This document shows positions 37,855 through 52,200 of a DNA stretch of 64,000 bases, in pieces. How positions within the stretch are numbered: the first letter of the stretch is position 1; the number at the start of each line of letters is the position of its first letter. The stretch comes from Apostichopus japonicus (lineage: Eukaryota; Echinodermata; Holothuroidea; Aspidochirotida; Stichopodidae). The stretch is taken from contig NC_092580.1 in the NCBI RefSeq assembly GCF_037975245.1, forward strand, positions 9,151,001 through 9,215,000, written 5' to 3'. Below the pieces are notes generated by a model. That model made no database searches, was not told where the DNA came from, and saw nothing but the letters and a program-made list of their open reading frames with translations. A program made the translations under genes and the position numbers.

Positions 37855-38584
37855 GGAAAGTCGGACCTACTTCATAGTCGGGGTGCACGTGGATCCTAGG
37901 GATCACCGGAAGTCAATATATTTTGGTTCCGGTCGAAAGTCATTTGAGGTCACCAGGGAAAAAATGGTGACGAACTTTGTAAACGCGATATCTCAGGCAT
38001 GGAAACTCGGACCTACTTCATAGTCGGGGTGCACGTGGATCCTAAGGATCACCGGAAGTCCATGGATTTTGGTTCCGGTCGAAGGTCATTTGAGGTCACC
38101 AGGGAAGAAATGATGACGAACTTTGTAAACGCGATATCTCAGGCATGGAAACTCGGACCAACTTCATAGTCGGAGTGCACGTGGATCCTAGGGATCACCG
38201 GAAGTCCATCGATTTTGGTTCCGGTCGAAGGTCATTTGAGGTCACCAGGGAAGAAATGGTGACGAACTTTGTAAACGCGATATCTCAGGCATGGAAACTC
38301 TGCCCTACTTCATAGTCGGGGTGCACGTGGATCTTAAGGATCACCGGAAGTCCAAGGATTTTGGTTCCGGTCGAAGGTCATTTGAGGTCACCAGGGAAGA
38401 AATGGTGACGAACTTTGTAAACGCGATATCTCAGGCATGGAAACTCGGACCAACTTCATAGTCGCGGTGCACGTGGATCTTTGACGTCACCGGAAGTCCA
38501 AGGATTTTGGTTCCGGTCGAAGGTCATTTGAGGTCACCAGGGAAGAAATGGTGACGAACTTTGTAAACGCGATATCTCAGGCAT
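37855..38584 (+). repeat. 5-mer block, copy 2 (730 bp)
   Basis: This is the tandem copy of 37125-37854. After it the sequence enters the 7-monomer module that ends at the next 'ctctgccctac' unit (39321). The nesting order is 5-mer inside 72-mer, so the 5-mer duplication predates the 72-mer one. Confidence 0.83.
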
Positions 38585-41500
38585 GGAAACTCGGACCAAC
38601 TTCATAGTCGGAGTGCACGTGGATCCTAGGGATCACCGGAAGTCCATAGATTTTGGTGGAGGTCGAAGGTCATTTGAGGTCACCAGGGAAGAAATGGTGA
38701 CGAACTTTGTAAACGCGATATCTCAGGCATGGAAACTCGGACCAACTTCATAGTCGGGGTGCACGTGGATCTTTGACGTCACCGGAAGTCCATAGATTTT
38801 GGTGGAGGTCGAAGGTCATTTGAGGTCACCAGGGAAGAAATGGTGACGAACTTTGTAAACGCGATATCTCAGGCATGGAAAGTCGGACCAACTTCATAGT
38901 CCGGGTGCACGTGGATCTTTGACGTCACCGGAAGTCCATAGATTTTGGTTCCGGTCGAAGGTCATTTGAGGTCACCAGGGAAGAAATGGTGACGAACTTT
39001 GTAAACGCGATATCTCAGGCATGGAAACTCGGATCAACTTCATAGTCGCGGTGCACGTGGATCTTTGACGTCACCGGAAGTCCAAGGATTTTGGTGGAGG
39101 TCGAAGGTCATTTGAGGTCACCAGGGAAGAAATGATGACGAACTTTGTAAACGCGATATCTCAGGCATGGAAACTCGGACCAACTTCATAGTCGGAGTGC
39201 ACGTGGATCCTAGGGATCACCGGAAGTCCATAGATTTTGGTTCCGGTCGAAGGTCATTTGAGGTCACCAGGGAAGAAATGGTGACGAACTTTGTAAACGC
39301 GATATCTCAGGCATGGAAACTCTGCCCTACTTCATAGTCGGGGTGCACGTGGATCTTAAGGATCACCGGAAGTCCAAGGATTTTGGTTCCGGTCGAAGGT
39401 CATTTGAGGTCACCAGGGAAGAAATGGTGACGAACTTTGTAAACGCGATATCTCAGGCATGGAAACTCGGACCAACTTCATAGTCGCGGTGCACGTGGAT
39501 CTTTGACGTCACCGGAAGTCCAAGGATTTTGGTTCCGGTCGAAGGTCATTTGAGGTCACCAGGGAAGAAATGGTGACGAACTTTGTAAACGCGATATCTC
39601 AGGCATGGAAACTCGGACCAACTTCATAGTCGGAGTGCACGTGGATCCTAGGGATCACCGGAAGTCCATAGATTTTGGTGGAGGTCGAAGGTCATTTGAG
39701 GTCACCAGGGAAGAAATGGTGACGAACTTTGTAAACGCGATATCTCAGGCATGGAAACTCGGACCTACTTCATAGTCGGGGTGCACGTGGATCTTAAGGA
39801 TCACCGGAAGTCCAAGGATTTTGGTTCCGGTCGAAGGTCATTTGAGGTCACCAGGGAAGAAATGGTGACGAACTTTGTAAACGCGATATCTCAGGCATGG
39901 AAACTCGGACCAACTTCATAGTCGGGGTGCACTTGGATCTTTGACGTCACCGGAAGTCCAAGGATTTTGGTTCCGGTCGAAGGTCATTTGAGGTCACCAG
40001 GGAAGAAATGGTGACGAACTTTGTAAACGCGATATCTCAGGCATGGAAACTCGGAACTACTTCATAGTCGGGGTGCACGTGGATCCTAAGGATCACCGGA
40101 AGTCCATGGATTTTGGTTCCGGTCGAAGGTCATTTGAGGTCACCAGGGAAGAAATGGTGACGAACTTTGTAAACGCGATATCTCAGGCATGGAAACTCGG
40201 ACCAACTTCATAGTCGGGGTGCACGTGGATCCTAGGGATCACCGGAAGTCCAAGGATTTTGGTTCCGGTCGAAGGTCATTTGAGGTCACCAGGGAAGAAA
40301 TGGTGACGAACTTTGTAAACGCGATATCTCAGGCATGGAAACTCGGACCAACTTCATAGTCGGGGTGCACGTGGATCCTAGAGATCACCGGAAGTCAATA
40401 TATTTTGGTTCCGGTCGAAGGTCATTTGAGGTCACCAGGGAAGAAATGGTGACGAACTTTGTAAACGCGATATCTCAGGCATGGAAACTCGGACCTACTT
40501 CATAGTCGGGGTGCACGTGGATCCTAGGGATCACCGGAAGTCAATATATTTTGGTTCCGGTCGAAAGTCATTTGAGGTCACCAGGGAAAAAATGGTGACG
40601 AACTTTGTAAACGCGATATCTCAGGCATGGAAACTCGGACCAACTTCATAGTCGGGGTGCACGTGGATCCTAAAGATCACCGGAAGTCCATCGATTTTGG
40701 TTCCGGTCGAAAGTCATTTGAGGTCACCAGGGGAGAAATGGTGACGAACTTTGTAAACGCGATATCTCAGGCATGGAATGTCGGACCAACTTTATAGTCG
40801 GGGTGCACGTGGATCCTAGGGATCACCGGAAGTCTATCGATTTTGCTTCCGGTCGAAGGTCATTTGAGGTCACCAGGGAAGAAATGGTGACGAACTTTGT
40901 AAACGCGATATCTCAGGCATGGAAGGTCGGACCAACTTCATAGTCGGGGTGCACGTGGATCCAAGGGATCACCGGAAGTCCATAGATTTTGGTTCCGGTC
41001 GAAGGTCATTTGAGGTCACCAGGGAAGAAATGGTGACGAACTTTGTAAACGCGATATCTCAGGCAAGGAAACTCGGACCTACTTCATAGTCGGGGTGCAC
41101 GTGGATCCTAAGGATCACCGGAAGTTTAAGGATTTTGGTTCCGGTCGAAGGTCATTTGAGGTCACCAGGGAAGAAATGGTGACGAACTTTGTAAACGCGA
41201 TATCTCAGGCATGGAAACTCGGACCTACTTCATAGTCGGGGTGCACGTGGATCCTAAGGATCACCGGAAGTTTAAGGATTTTGGTTCCGGTCGAAGGTCA
41301 TTTGAGGTCACCAGGGAAGAAATGGTGACGAACTTTGTAAACGCGATATCTCAGGCATGGAAACTCGGACCTACTTCATAGTCGGGGTGCACGTGGATCT
41401 TAAGGATCACCGGAAGTCCAAGGATTTTGGTTCCGGTCGAAGGTCATTTGAGGTCACCAGGGAAGAAATGGTGACGAACTTTGTAAACGCGATATCTCAG

Positions 41501-43201
41501 GCATGGAAACTCGGACCAACTTCATAGTCGGGGTGCACGTGGATCTTTGACGTCACCGGAAGTCCAAGGATTTTGGTTCCGGTCGAAGGTCATTTGAGGT
41601 CACCAGGGAAGAAATGGTGACGAACTTTGTAAACGCGATATCTCAGGCATGGAAACTCGGACCTACTTCATAGTCGGGGTGCACGTGGATCCTAAGGATC
41701 ACGGGAAGTCCATGGATTTTGGTTCCGGTCGAAGGTCATTTGATGTCACCAGGGAAGAAATGGTGACGAACTTTGTAAACGCGATATCTCAGGCATGGAA
41801 ACTCGGACCAACTTCATAGTCGGGGTGCACGTGGATCCTAGGGATCACCGGAAGTCCAAGGATTTTGGTTCCGGTCGAAGGTCATTTGAGGTCACCAGGG
41901 AAGAAATGGTGACGAACTTTGTAAACGCGATATCTCAGGCATGGAAACTCGGACCAACTTCATAGTCGGGGTGCACGTGGATCCTAGGGATCACCGGAAG
42001 TCAATATATTTTGGTTCCGGTCGAAAGTCATTTGAGGTCACCAGGGAAGAAATGGTGACGAACTTTGTAAACGCGATATCTCAGGCATGGAAACTCGGAC
42101 CAACTTCATAGTCGGGGTGCACGTGGATCCTAGGGATCACCGGAAGTCCATAGATTTTGGTTCCGGTCGAAGGTCATTTGAGGTCACCAGGGAAGAAATG
42201 GTGACGAACTTTGTAAACGCGATATCTCAGGCATGGAAAGTCGGACCTACTTCATAGTCGGGGTGCACGTGGATCCTAGGGATCACCGGAAGTCAATATA
42301 TTTTGGTTCCGGTCGAAAGTCATTTGAGGTCACCAGGGAAAAAATGGTGACGAACTTTGTAAACGCGATATCTCAGGCATGGAAACTCGGACCTACTTCA
42401 TAGTCGGGGTGCACGTGGATCCTAAGGATCACCGGAAGTCCATGGATTTTGGTTCCGGTCGAAGGTCATTTGAGGTCACCAGGGAAGAAATGATGACGAA
42501 CTTTGTAAACGCGATATCTCAGGCATGGAAACTCGGACCAACTTCATAGTCGGAGTGCACGTGGATCCTAGGGATCACCGGAAGTCCATAGATTTTTGTT
42601 CCGGTCGAAGGTCATTTGAGGTCACCAGGGAAGAAATGGTGACGAACTTTGTAAACGCGATATCTCAGGCATGGAAACTCTGCCCTACTTCATAGTCGGG
42701 GTGCACGTGGATCTTGAGGATCACCGGAAGTCCAAGGATTTTGGTTCCGGTCGAAGGTCATTTGAGGTCACCAGGGAAGAAATGGTGACGAACTTTGTAA
42801 ACGCGATATCTCAGGCATGGAAACTCGGACCAACTTCATAGTCGGGGTGCACGTGGATCTTTGACGTCACCGGAAGTCCAAGGATTTTGGTTCCGGTCGA
42901 AGGTCATTTGAGGTCACCAGGGAAGAAATGGTGACGAACTTTGTAAACGCGATATCTCAGGCATGGAAACTCGGACCTACTTCATAGTCGGGGTGCACGT
43001 GGATCCTAAGGATCACGGGAAGTCCATGGATTTTGGTTCCGGTCGAAGGTCATTTGAGGTCACCAGGGAAGAAATGGTGACGAACTTTGTAAACGCGATA
43101 TCTCAGGCATGGAAACTCGGACCAACTTCATAGTCGGGGTGCACGTGGATCCTAGGGATCACCGGAAGTCAATATATTTTGGTTCCGGTCGAAAGTCATT
43201 T

Positions 43202-46200
43202 GAGGTCACCAGGGAAGAAATGGTGACGAACTTTGTAAACGCGATATCTCAGGCATGGAAACTCTGCCCTACTTCATAGTCGGGGTGCACGTGGATCTTA
43301 AGGATCACCGGAAGTCCAAGGATTTTGGTTCCGGTCGAAGGTCATTTGAGGTCACCAGGGAAGAAATGGTGACGAACTTTGTAAACGCGATATCTCAGGC
43401 ATGGAAACTCGGACCAACTTCATAGTCGCGGTGCCCGTGGATCTTTGACGTCACCGGAAGTCCAAGGATTTTGGTTCCGGTCGAAGGTCATTTGAGGTCA
43501 CCAGGGAAGAAATGGTGACGAACTTTGTAAACGCGATATCTCAGGCATGGAAAGTCGGACCTACTTCATAGTCGGGGTGCACGTGGATCCTAGGGATCAC
43601 CGGAAGTCAATATATTTTGGTTCCGGTCGAAAGTCATTTGAGGTCACCAGGGAAAAAATGGTGACGAACTTTGTAAACGCGATATCTCAGGCATGGAAAC
43701 TCGGACCTACTTCATAGTCGGGGTGCACGTGGATCCTAGGGATCACCGGAAGTCCAAGGATTTTGGTTCCGGTCGAAGGTCATTTGAGGTCACCAGGGAA
43801 GAAATGGTGACGAACTTTGTAAACGCGATATCTCAGGCATGGAAACTCGGACCAACTTCATAGTCGGGGTGCACGTGGATCCTAGGGATCACCGGAAGTC
43901 AATATATTTTGGTTCCGGTCGAAAGTCATTTGAGGTCACCAGGGAAGAAATGGTGACGAACTTTGTAAACGCGATATCTCAGGCATGGAAACTCGGACCA
44001 ACTTCATAGTCGGGGTGCACGTGGATCCTAAGGATCACCGGAAGTCCATGGATTTTGGTTCCGGTCGAAGGTCATTTGAGGTCACCAGGGAAGAAATGGT
44101 GACGAACTTTGTAAACGCGATATCTCAGGCATGGAAACTCGGACCAACTTCATAGTCGGGGTGCACGTGGATCCTAAGGATCACCGGAAGTCCAAGGATT
44201 TTGGTTTCGGTCGAAGGTCATTTGAGGTCACCAGGGAAGAAATGGTGACGAACTTTGTAAACGCGATATCTCAGGCATGGAAACTCGGACCAACTTCATA
44301 GTCGGGGTGCACGTGGATCCTAAAGATCACCGGAAGTCCATAGATTTTGGTTCCGGTCGAAAGTCATTTGAGGTCACCAGGGAAAAAATGGTGACGAACT
44401 TTGTAAACGCGATATCTCAGGCATGGAAACTCGGACCTACTTCATAGTCGGGGTGCACGTGGATCCTAAGGATCACCGGAAGTCCATGGATTTTGGTTCC
44501 GGTCGAAGGTCATTTGAGGTCACCAGGGAAGAAATGATGACGAACTTTGTAAACGCGATATCTCAGGCATGGAAACTCGGACCAACTTCATAGTCGGAGT
44601 GCACGTGGATCCTAGGGATCACCGGAAGTCCATCGATTTTGGTTCCGGTCGAAGGTCATTTGAGGTCACCAGGGAAGAAATGGTGACGAACTTTGTAAAC
44701 GCGATATCTCAGGCATGGAAACTCTGCCCTACTTCATAGTCGGGGTGCACGTGGATCTTAAGGATCACCGGAAGTCCAAGGATTTTGGTTCCGGTCGAAG
44801 GTCATTTGAGGTCACCAGGGAAGAAATGGTGACGAACTTTGTAAACGCGATATCTCAGGCATGGAAACTCGGACCAACTTCATAGTCGCGGTGCACGTGG
44901 ATCTTTGACGTCACCGGAAGTCCAAGGATTTTGGTTCCGGTCGAAGGTCATTTGAGGTCACCAGGGAAGAAATGGTGACGAACTTTGTAAACGCGATATC
45001 TCAGGCATGGAAAGTCGGACCTACTTCATAGTCGGGGTGCACGTGGATCCTAGGGATCACCGGAAGTCAATATATTTTGGTTCCGGTCGAAAGTCATTTG
45101 AGGTCACCAGGGAAAAAATGGTGACGAACTTTGTAAACGCGATATCTCAGGCATGGAAACTCGGACCTACTTCATAGTCGGGGTGCACGTGGATCCTAGG
45201 GATCACCGGAAGTCCAAGGATTTTGGTTCCGGTCGAAGGTCATTTGAGGTCACCAGGGAAGAAATGGTGACGAACTTTGTAAACGCGATATCTCAGGCAT
45301 GGAAACTCGGACCAACTTCATAGTCGGGGTGCACGTGGATCCTAGGGATCACCGGAAGTCAATATATTTTGGTTCCGGTCGAAAGTCATTTGAGGTCACC
45401 AGGGAAGAAATGGTGACGAACTTTGTAAACGCGATATCTCAGGCATGGAAACTCGGACCAACTTCATAGTCGGGGTGCACGTGGATCCTAAGGATCACCG
45501 GAAGTCCATGGATTTTGGTTCCGGTCGAAGGTCATTTGAGGTCACCAGGGAAGAAATGGTGACGAACTTTGTAAACGCGATATCTCAGGCATGGAAACTC
45601 GGACCAACTTCATAGTCGGGGTGCACGTGGATCCTAAGGATCACCGGAAGTCCAAGGATTTTGGTTTCGGTCGAAGGTCATTTGAGGTCACCAGGGAAGA
45701 AATGGTGACGAACTTTGTAAACGCGATATCTCAGGCATGGAAACTCGGACCAACTTCATAGTCGGGGTGCACGTGGATCCTAAAGATCACCGGAAGTCCA
45801 TAGATTTTGGTTCCGGTCGAAGGTCATTTGAGGTCACCAGGGAAGAAATGGTGACGAACTTTGTAAACGCGATATCTCAGGCATGGAAAGTCGGACCTAC
45901 TTCATAGTCGGGGTGCACGTGGATCCTAGGGATCACCGGAAGTCAATATATTTTGGTTCCGGTCGAAAGTCATTTGAGGTCACCAGGGAAAAAATGGTGA
46001 CGAACTTTGTAAACGCGATATCTCAGTCATGGAAACTCGGACCAACTTCATAGTCGGGGTGCACGTGGATCTTTGACGTCACCGGAAGTCCAAGGATTTT
46101 GGTTCCGGTCGAAGGTCATTTGAGGTCACCAGCGAAGAAATGGTGACGAACTTTGTAAACGCGATATCTCAGGCATGGAAACTCGGACCTACTTCATAGT

Positions 46201-49200
46201 CGGGGTGCACGTGGATCCTAAAGATCACCGGAAGTCCATGGATTTTGGTTCCGGTCGAAGGTCATTTGAGGTCACCAGGGAAAAAATGGTGACGAACTTT
46301 GTAAACGCGATATCTCAGGCATGGAAACTCGGACCAACTTCATAGTCGGGGTGCACGTGGATCCTAGGGATCACCGGAAGTCCAAGGATTTTGGTTCCGG
46401 TCGAAGGTCATTTGAGGTCACCAGGGAAGAAATGGTGACGAACTTTGTAAACGCGATATCTCAGGCATGGAAACTCGGACCAACTTCATAGTCGGGGTGC
46501 ACGTGGATCCTAGGGATCACCGGAAGTCAATATATTTTGGTTCCGGTCGAAAGTCATTTGAGGTCACCAGGGAAGAAATGGTGACGAACTTTGTAAACGC
46601 GATATCTCAGGCATGGAAACTCGGACCAACTTCATAGTCGGGGTGCACGTGGATCCTAAAGATCACCGGAAGTTTAAGGATTTTGGTTCCGGTCGAAGGT
46701 CATTTGAGGTCACCAGGGAAGAAATGGTGACGAACTTTGTAAACGCGATATCTCAGGCATGGAAACTCGGACCTACTTCATAGTCGGGGTGCACGTGGAT
46801 CCTAAGGATCACCGGAAGTCCATGGATTTTGGTTCCGGTCGAAGGTCATTTGAGGTCACCAGGGAAGAAATGGTGACGAACTTTGTAAACGCGATATCTC
46901 AGGCATGGAAACTCGGACCAACTTCATAGTCGGGGTGCACGTGGATCCTAGGGATCACCGGAAGTCCAAGGATTTTGGTTCCGGTCGAAGGTCATTTGAG
47001 GTCACCAGGGAAGAAATGGTGACGAACTTTGTAAACGCGATATCTCAGGCATGGAAACTCGGACCAACTTCATAGTCGGGGTGCACGTGGATCCTAGGGA
47101 TCACCGGAAGTCAATATATTTTGGTTCCGGTCGAAAGTCATTTGAGGTCACCAGGGAAGAAATGGTGACGAACTTTGTAAACGCGATATCTCAGGCATGG
47201 AAACTCGGACCAACTTCATAATCGGGGTGCACGTGGATCCTAAAGATCACCGGAAGTCCATAGATTTTGGTTCCGGTCGAAGGTCATTTGAGGTCACCAG
47301 GGAAGAAATGGTGACGAACTTTGTAAACGCGATATCTCAGGCATGGAAAGTCGGACCTACTTCATAGTCGGGGTGCACGTGGATCCTAGGGATCACCGGA
47401 AGTCAATATATTTTGGTTCCGGTCGAAAGTCATTTGAGGTCACCAGGGAAGAAATGGTGACGAACTTTGTAAACGCGATATCTCAGGCATGGAAACTCGG
47501 ACCAACTTCATAGTCGGGGTGCACGTGGATCCTAGGGATCACCGGAAGTCCATAGATTTTGGTTCCGGTCGAAGGTCATTTGAGGTCACCAGGGAAGAAA
47601 TGGTGACGAACTTTGTAAACGCGATATCTCAGGCATGGAAAGTCGGACCTACTTCATAGTCGGGGTGCACGTGGATCCTAGGGATCACCGGAAGTCAATA
47701 TATTTTGGTTCCGGTCGAAAGTCATTTGAGGTCACCAGGGAAAAAATGGTGACGAACTTTGTAAACGCGATATCTCAGGCATGGAAACTCGGACCTACTT
47801 CATAGTCGGGGTGCACGTGGATCCTAAGGATCACCGGAAGTCCATGGATTTTGGTTCCGGTCGAAGGTCATTTGAGGTCACCAGGGAAGAAATGATGACG
47901 AACTTTGTAAACGCGATATCTCAGGCATGGAAACTCGGACCAACTTCATAGTCGGAGTGCACGTGGATCCTAGGGATCACCGGAAGTCCATCGATTTTGG
48001 TTCCGGTCGAAGGTCATTTGAGGTCACCAGGGAAGAAATGGTGACGAACTTTGTAAACGCGATATCTCAGGCATGGAAACTCTGCCCTACTTCATAGTCG
48101 GGGTGCACGTGGATCTTAAGGATCACCGGAAGTCCAAGGATTTTGGTTCCGGTCGAAGGTCATTTGAGGTCACCAGGGAAGAAATGGTGACGAACTTTGT
48201 AAACGCGATATCTCAGGCATGGAAACTCGGACCAACTTCATAGTCGCGGTGCACGTGGATCTTTGACGTCACCGGAAGTCCAAGGATTTTGGTTCCGGTC
48301 GAAGGTCATTTGAGGTCACCAGGGAAGAAATGGTGACGAACTTTGTAAACGCGATATCTCAGGCATGGAAAGTCGGACCTACTTCATAGTCGGGGTGCAC
48401 GTGGATCCTAGGGATCACCGGAAGTCAATATATTTTGGTTCCGGTCGAAAGTCATTTGAGGTCACCAGGGAAAAAATGGTGACGAACTTTGTAAACGCGA
48501 TATCTCAGGCATGGAAACTCGGACCTACTTCATAGTCGGGGTGCACGTGGATCCTAAGGATCACCGGAAGTCCATGGATTTTGGTTCCGGTCGAAGGTCA
48601 TTTGAGGTCACCAGGGAAGAAATGATGACGAACTTTGTAAACGCGATATCTCAGGCATGGAAACTCGGACCAACTTCATAGTCGGAGTGCACGTGGATCC
48701 TAGGGATCACCGGAAGTCCATCGATTTTGGTTCCGGTCGAAGGTCATTTGAGGTCACCAGGGAAGAAATGGTGACGAACTTTGTAAACGCGATATCTCAG
48801 GCATGGAAACTCTGCCCTACTTCATAGTCGGGGTGCACGTGGATCTTAAGGATCACCGGAAGTCCAAGGATTTTGGTTCCGGTCGAAGGTCATTTGAGGT
48901 CACCAGGGAAGAAATGGTGACGAACTTTGTAAACGCGATATCTCAGGCATGGAAACTCGGACCAACTTCATAGTCGCGGTGCACGTGGATCTTTGACGTC
49001 ACCGGAAGTCCAAGGATTTTGGTTCCGGTCGAAGGTCATTTGAGGTCACCAGGGAAGAAATGGTGACGAACTTTGTAAACGCGATATCTCAGGCATGGAA
49101 ACTCGGACCAACTTCATAGTCGGAGTGCACGTGGATCCTAGGGATCACCGGAAGTCCATAGATTTTGGTGGAGGTCGAAGGTCATTTGAGGTCACCAGGG

Positions 49201-52200
49201 AAGAAATGGTGACGAACTTTGTAAACGCGATATCTCAGGCATGGAAACTCGGACCAACTTCATAGTCGGGGTGCACGTGGATCTTTGACGTCACCGGAAG
49301 TCCATAGATTTTGGTGGAGGTCGAAGGTCATTTGAGGTCACCAGGGAAGAAATGGTGACGAACTTTGTAAACGCGATATCTCAGGCATGGAAAGTCGGAC
49401 CAACTTCATAGTCCGGGTGCACGTGGATCTTTGACGTCACCGGAAGTCCATAGATTTTGGTTCCGGTCGAAGGTCATTTGAGGTCACCAGGGAAGAAATG
49501 GTGACGAACTTTGTAAACGCGATATCTCAGGCATGGAAACTCGGATCAACTTCATAGTCGCGGTGCACGTGGATCTTTGACGTCACCGGAAGTCCAAGGA
49601 TTTTGGTGGAGGTCGAAGGTCATTTGAGGTCACCAGGGAAGAAATGATGACGAACTTTGTAAACGCGATATCTCAGGCATGGAAACTCGGACCAACTTCA
49701 TAGTCGGAGTGCACGTGGATCCTAGGGATCACCGGAAGTCCATAGATTTTGGTTCCGGTCGAAGGTCATTTGAGGTCACCAGGGAAGAAATGGTGACGAA
49801 CTTTGTAAACGCGATATCTCAGGCATGGAAACTCTGCCCTACTTCATAGTCGGGGTGCACGTGGATCTTAAGGATCACCGGAAGTCCAAGGATTTTGGTT
49901 CCGGTCGAAGGTCATTTGAGGTCACCAGGGAAGAAATGGTGACGAACTTTGTAAACGCGATATCTCAGGCATGGAAACTCGGACCAACTTCATAGTCGCG
50001 GTGCACGTGGATCTTTGACGTCACCGGAAGTCCAAGGATTTTGGTTCCGGTCGAAGGTCATTTGAGGTCACCAGGGAAGAAATGGTGACGAACTTTGTAA
50101 ACGCGATATCTCAGGCATGGAAACTCGGACCTACTTCATAGTCGGGGTGCACGTGGATCTTAAGGATCACCGGAAGTCCAAGGATTTTGGTTCCGGTCGA
50201 AGGTCATTTGAGGTCACCAGGGAAGAAATGGTGACGAACTTTGTAAACGCGATATCTCAGGCATGGAAACTCGGACCAACTTCATAGTCGGGGTGCACTT
50301 GGATCTTTGACGTCACCGGAAGTCCAAGGATTTTGGTTCCGGTCGAAGGTCATTTGAGGTCACCAGGGAAGAAATGGTGACGAACTTTGTAAACGCGATA
50401 TCTCAGGCATGGAAACTCGGAACTACTTCATAGTCGGGGTGCACGTGGATCCTAAGGATCACCGGAAGTCCATGGATTTTGGTTCCGGTCGAAGGTCATT
50501 TGAGGTCACCAGGGAAGAAATGGTGACGAACTTTGTAAACGCGATATCTCAGGCATGGAAACTCGGACCAACTTCATAGTCGGGGTGCACGTGGATCCTA
50601 GGGATCACCGGAAGTCCAAGGATTTTGGTTCCGGTCGAAGGTCATTTGAGGTCACCAGGGAAGAAATGGTGACGAACTTTGTAAACGCGATATCTCAGGC
50701 ATGGAAACTCGGACCAACTTCATAGTCGGGGTGCACGTGGATCCTAGAGATCACCGGAAGTCAATATATTTTGGTTCCGGTCGAAGGTCATTTGAGGTCA
50801 CCAGGGAAGAAATGGTGACGAACTTTGTAAACGCGATATCTCAGGCATGGAAACTCGGACCTACTTCATAGTCGGGGTGCACGTGGATCCTAGGGATCAC
50901 CGGAAGTCAATATATTTTGGTTCCGGTCGAAAGTCATTTGAGGTCACCAGGGAAAAAATGGTGACGAACTTTGTAAACGCGATATCTCAGGCATGGAAAC
51001 TCGGACCAACTTCATAGTCGGGGTGCACGTGGATCCTAAAGATCACCGGAAGTCCATCGATTTTGGTTCCGGTCGAAAGTCATTTGAGGTCACCAGGGGA
51101 GAAATGGTGACGAACTTTGTAAACGCGATATCTCAGGCATGGAATGTCGGACCAACTTTATAGTCGGGGTGCACGTGGATCCTAGGGATCACCGGAAGTC
51201 TATCGATTTTGCTTCCGGTCGAAGGTCATTTGAGGTCACCAGGGAAGAAATGGTGACGAACTTTGTAAACGCGATATCTCAGGCATGGAAGGTCGGACCA
51301 ACTTCATAGTCGGGGTGCACGTGGATCCAAGGGATCACCGGAAGTCCATAGATTTTGGTTCCGGTCGAAGGTCATTTGAGGTCACCAGGGAAGAAATGGT
51401 GACGAACTTTGTAAACGCGATATCTCAGGCAAGGAAACTCGGACCTACTTCATAGTCGGGGTGCACGTGGATCCTAAGGATCACCGGAAGTTTAAGGATT
51501 TTGGTTCCGGTCGAAGGTCATTTGAGGTCACCAGGGAAGAAATGGTGACGAACTTTGTAAACGCGATATCTCAGGCATGGAAACTCGGACCTACTTCATA
51601 GTCGGGGTGCACGTGGATCCTAAGGATCACCGGAAGTTTAAGGATTTTGGTTCCGGTCGAAGGTCATTTGAGGTCACCAGGGAAGAAATGGTGACGAACT
51701 TTGTAAACGCGATATCTCAGGCATGGAAACTCGGACCTACTTCATAGTCGGGGTGCACGTGGATCTTAAGGATCACCGGAAGTCCAAGGATTTTGGTTCC
51801 GGTCGAAGGTCATTTGAGGTCACCAGGGAAGAAATGGTGACGAACTTTGTAAACGCGATATCTCAGGCATGGAAACTCGGACCAACTTCATAGTCGGGGT
51901 GCACGTGGATCTTTGACGTCACCGGAAGTCCAAGGATTTTGGTTCCGGTCGAAGGTCATTTGAGGTCACCAGGGAAGAAATGGTGACGAACTTTGTAAAC
52001 GCGATATCTCAGGCATGGAAACTCGGACCTACTTCATAGTCGGGGTGCACGTGGATCCTAAGGATCACGGGAAGTCCATGGATTTTGGTTCCGGTCGAAG
52101 GTCATTTGATGTCACCAGGGAAGAAATGGTGACGAACTTTGTAAACGCGATATCTCAGGCATGGAAACTCGGACCAACTTCATAGTCGGGGTGCACGTGG

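Larger units (their letters stand above)
32690..43201 (+). repeat. 72-mer HOR, copy 1 (about 10.5 kb)
   Basis: It matches the adjoining 43202-53567. 'tctgccc' units at 32751, 34211, 37569, 38299 and 39321 recur at 43263, 44723, 48081, 48811 and 49833, all at +10512 bp (72 monomers). 'tcagtcatgg' moves from 35511 to 46023. Right of about 39.6 kb the offset is +10366 bp (71 monomers): 'gcacttgg' 39929 to 50295, 'ggaactac' 40053 to 50419 and 'tgatgtcacc' 41741 to 52107. Other shared private markers are 'caggggagaa' and 'aactttatag' near 40.73-40.79 kb. The copies abut directly. Confidence 0.9.
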
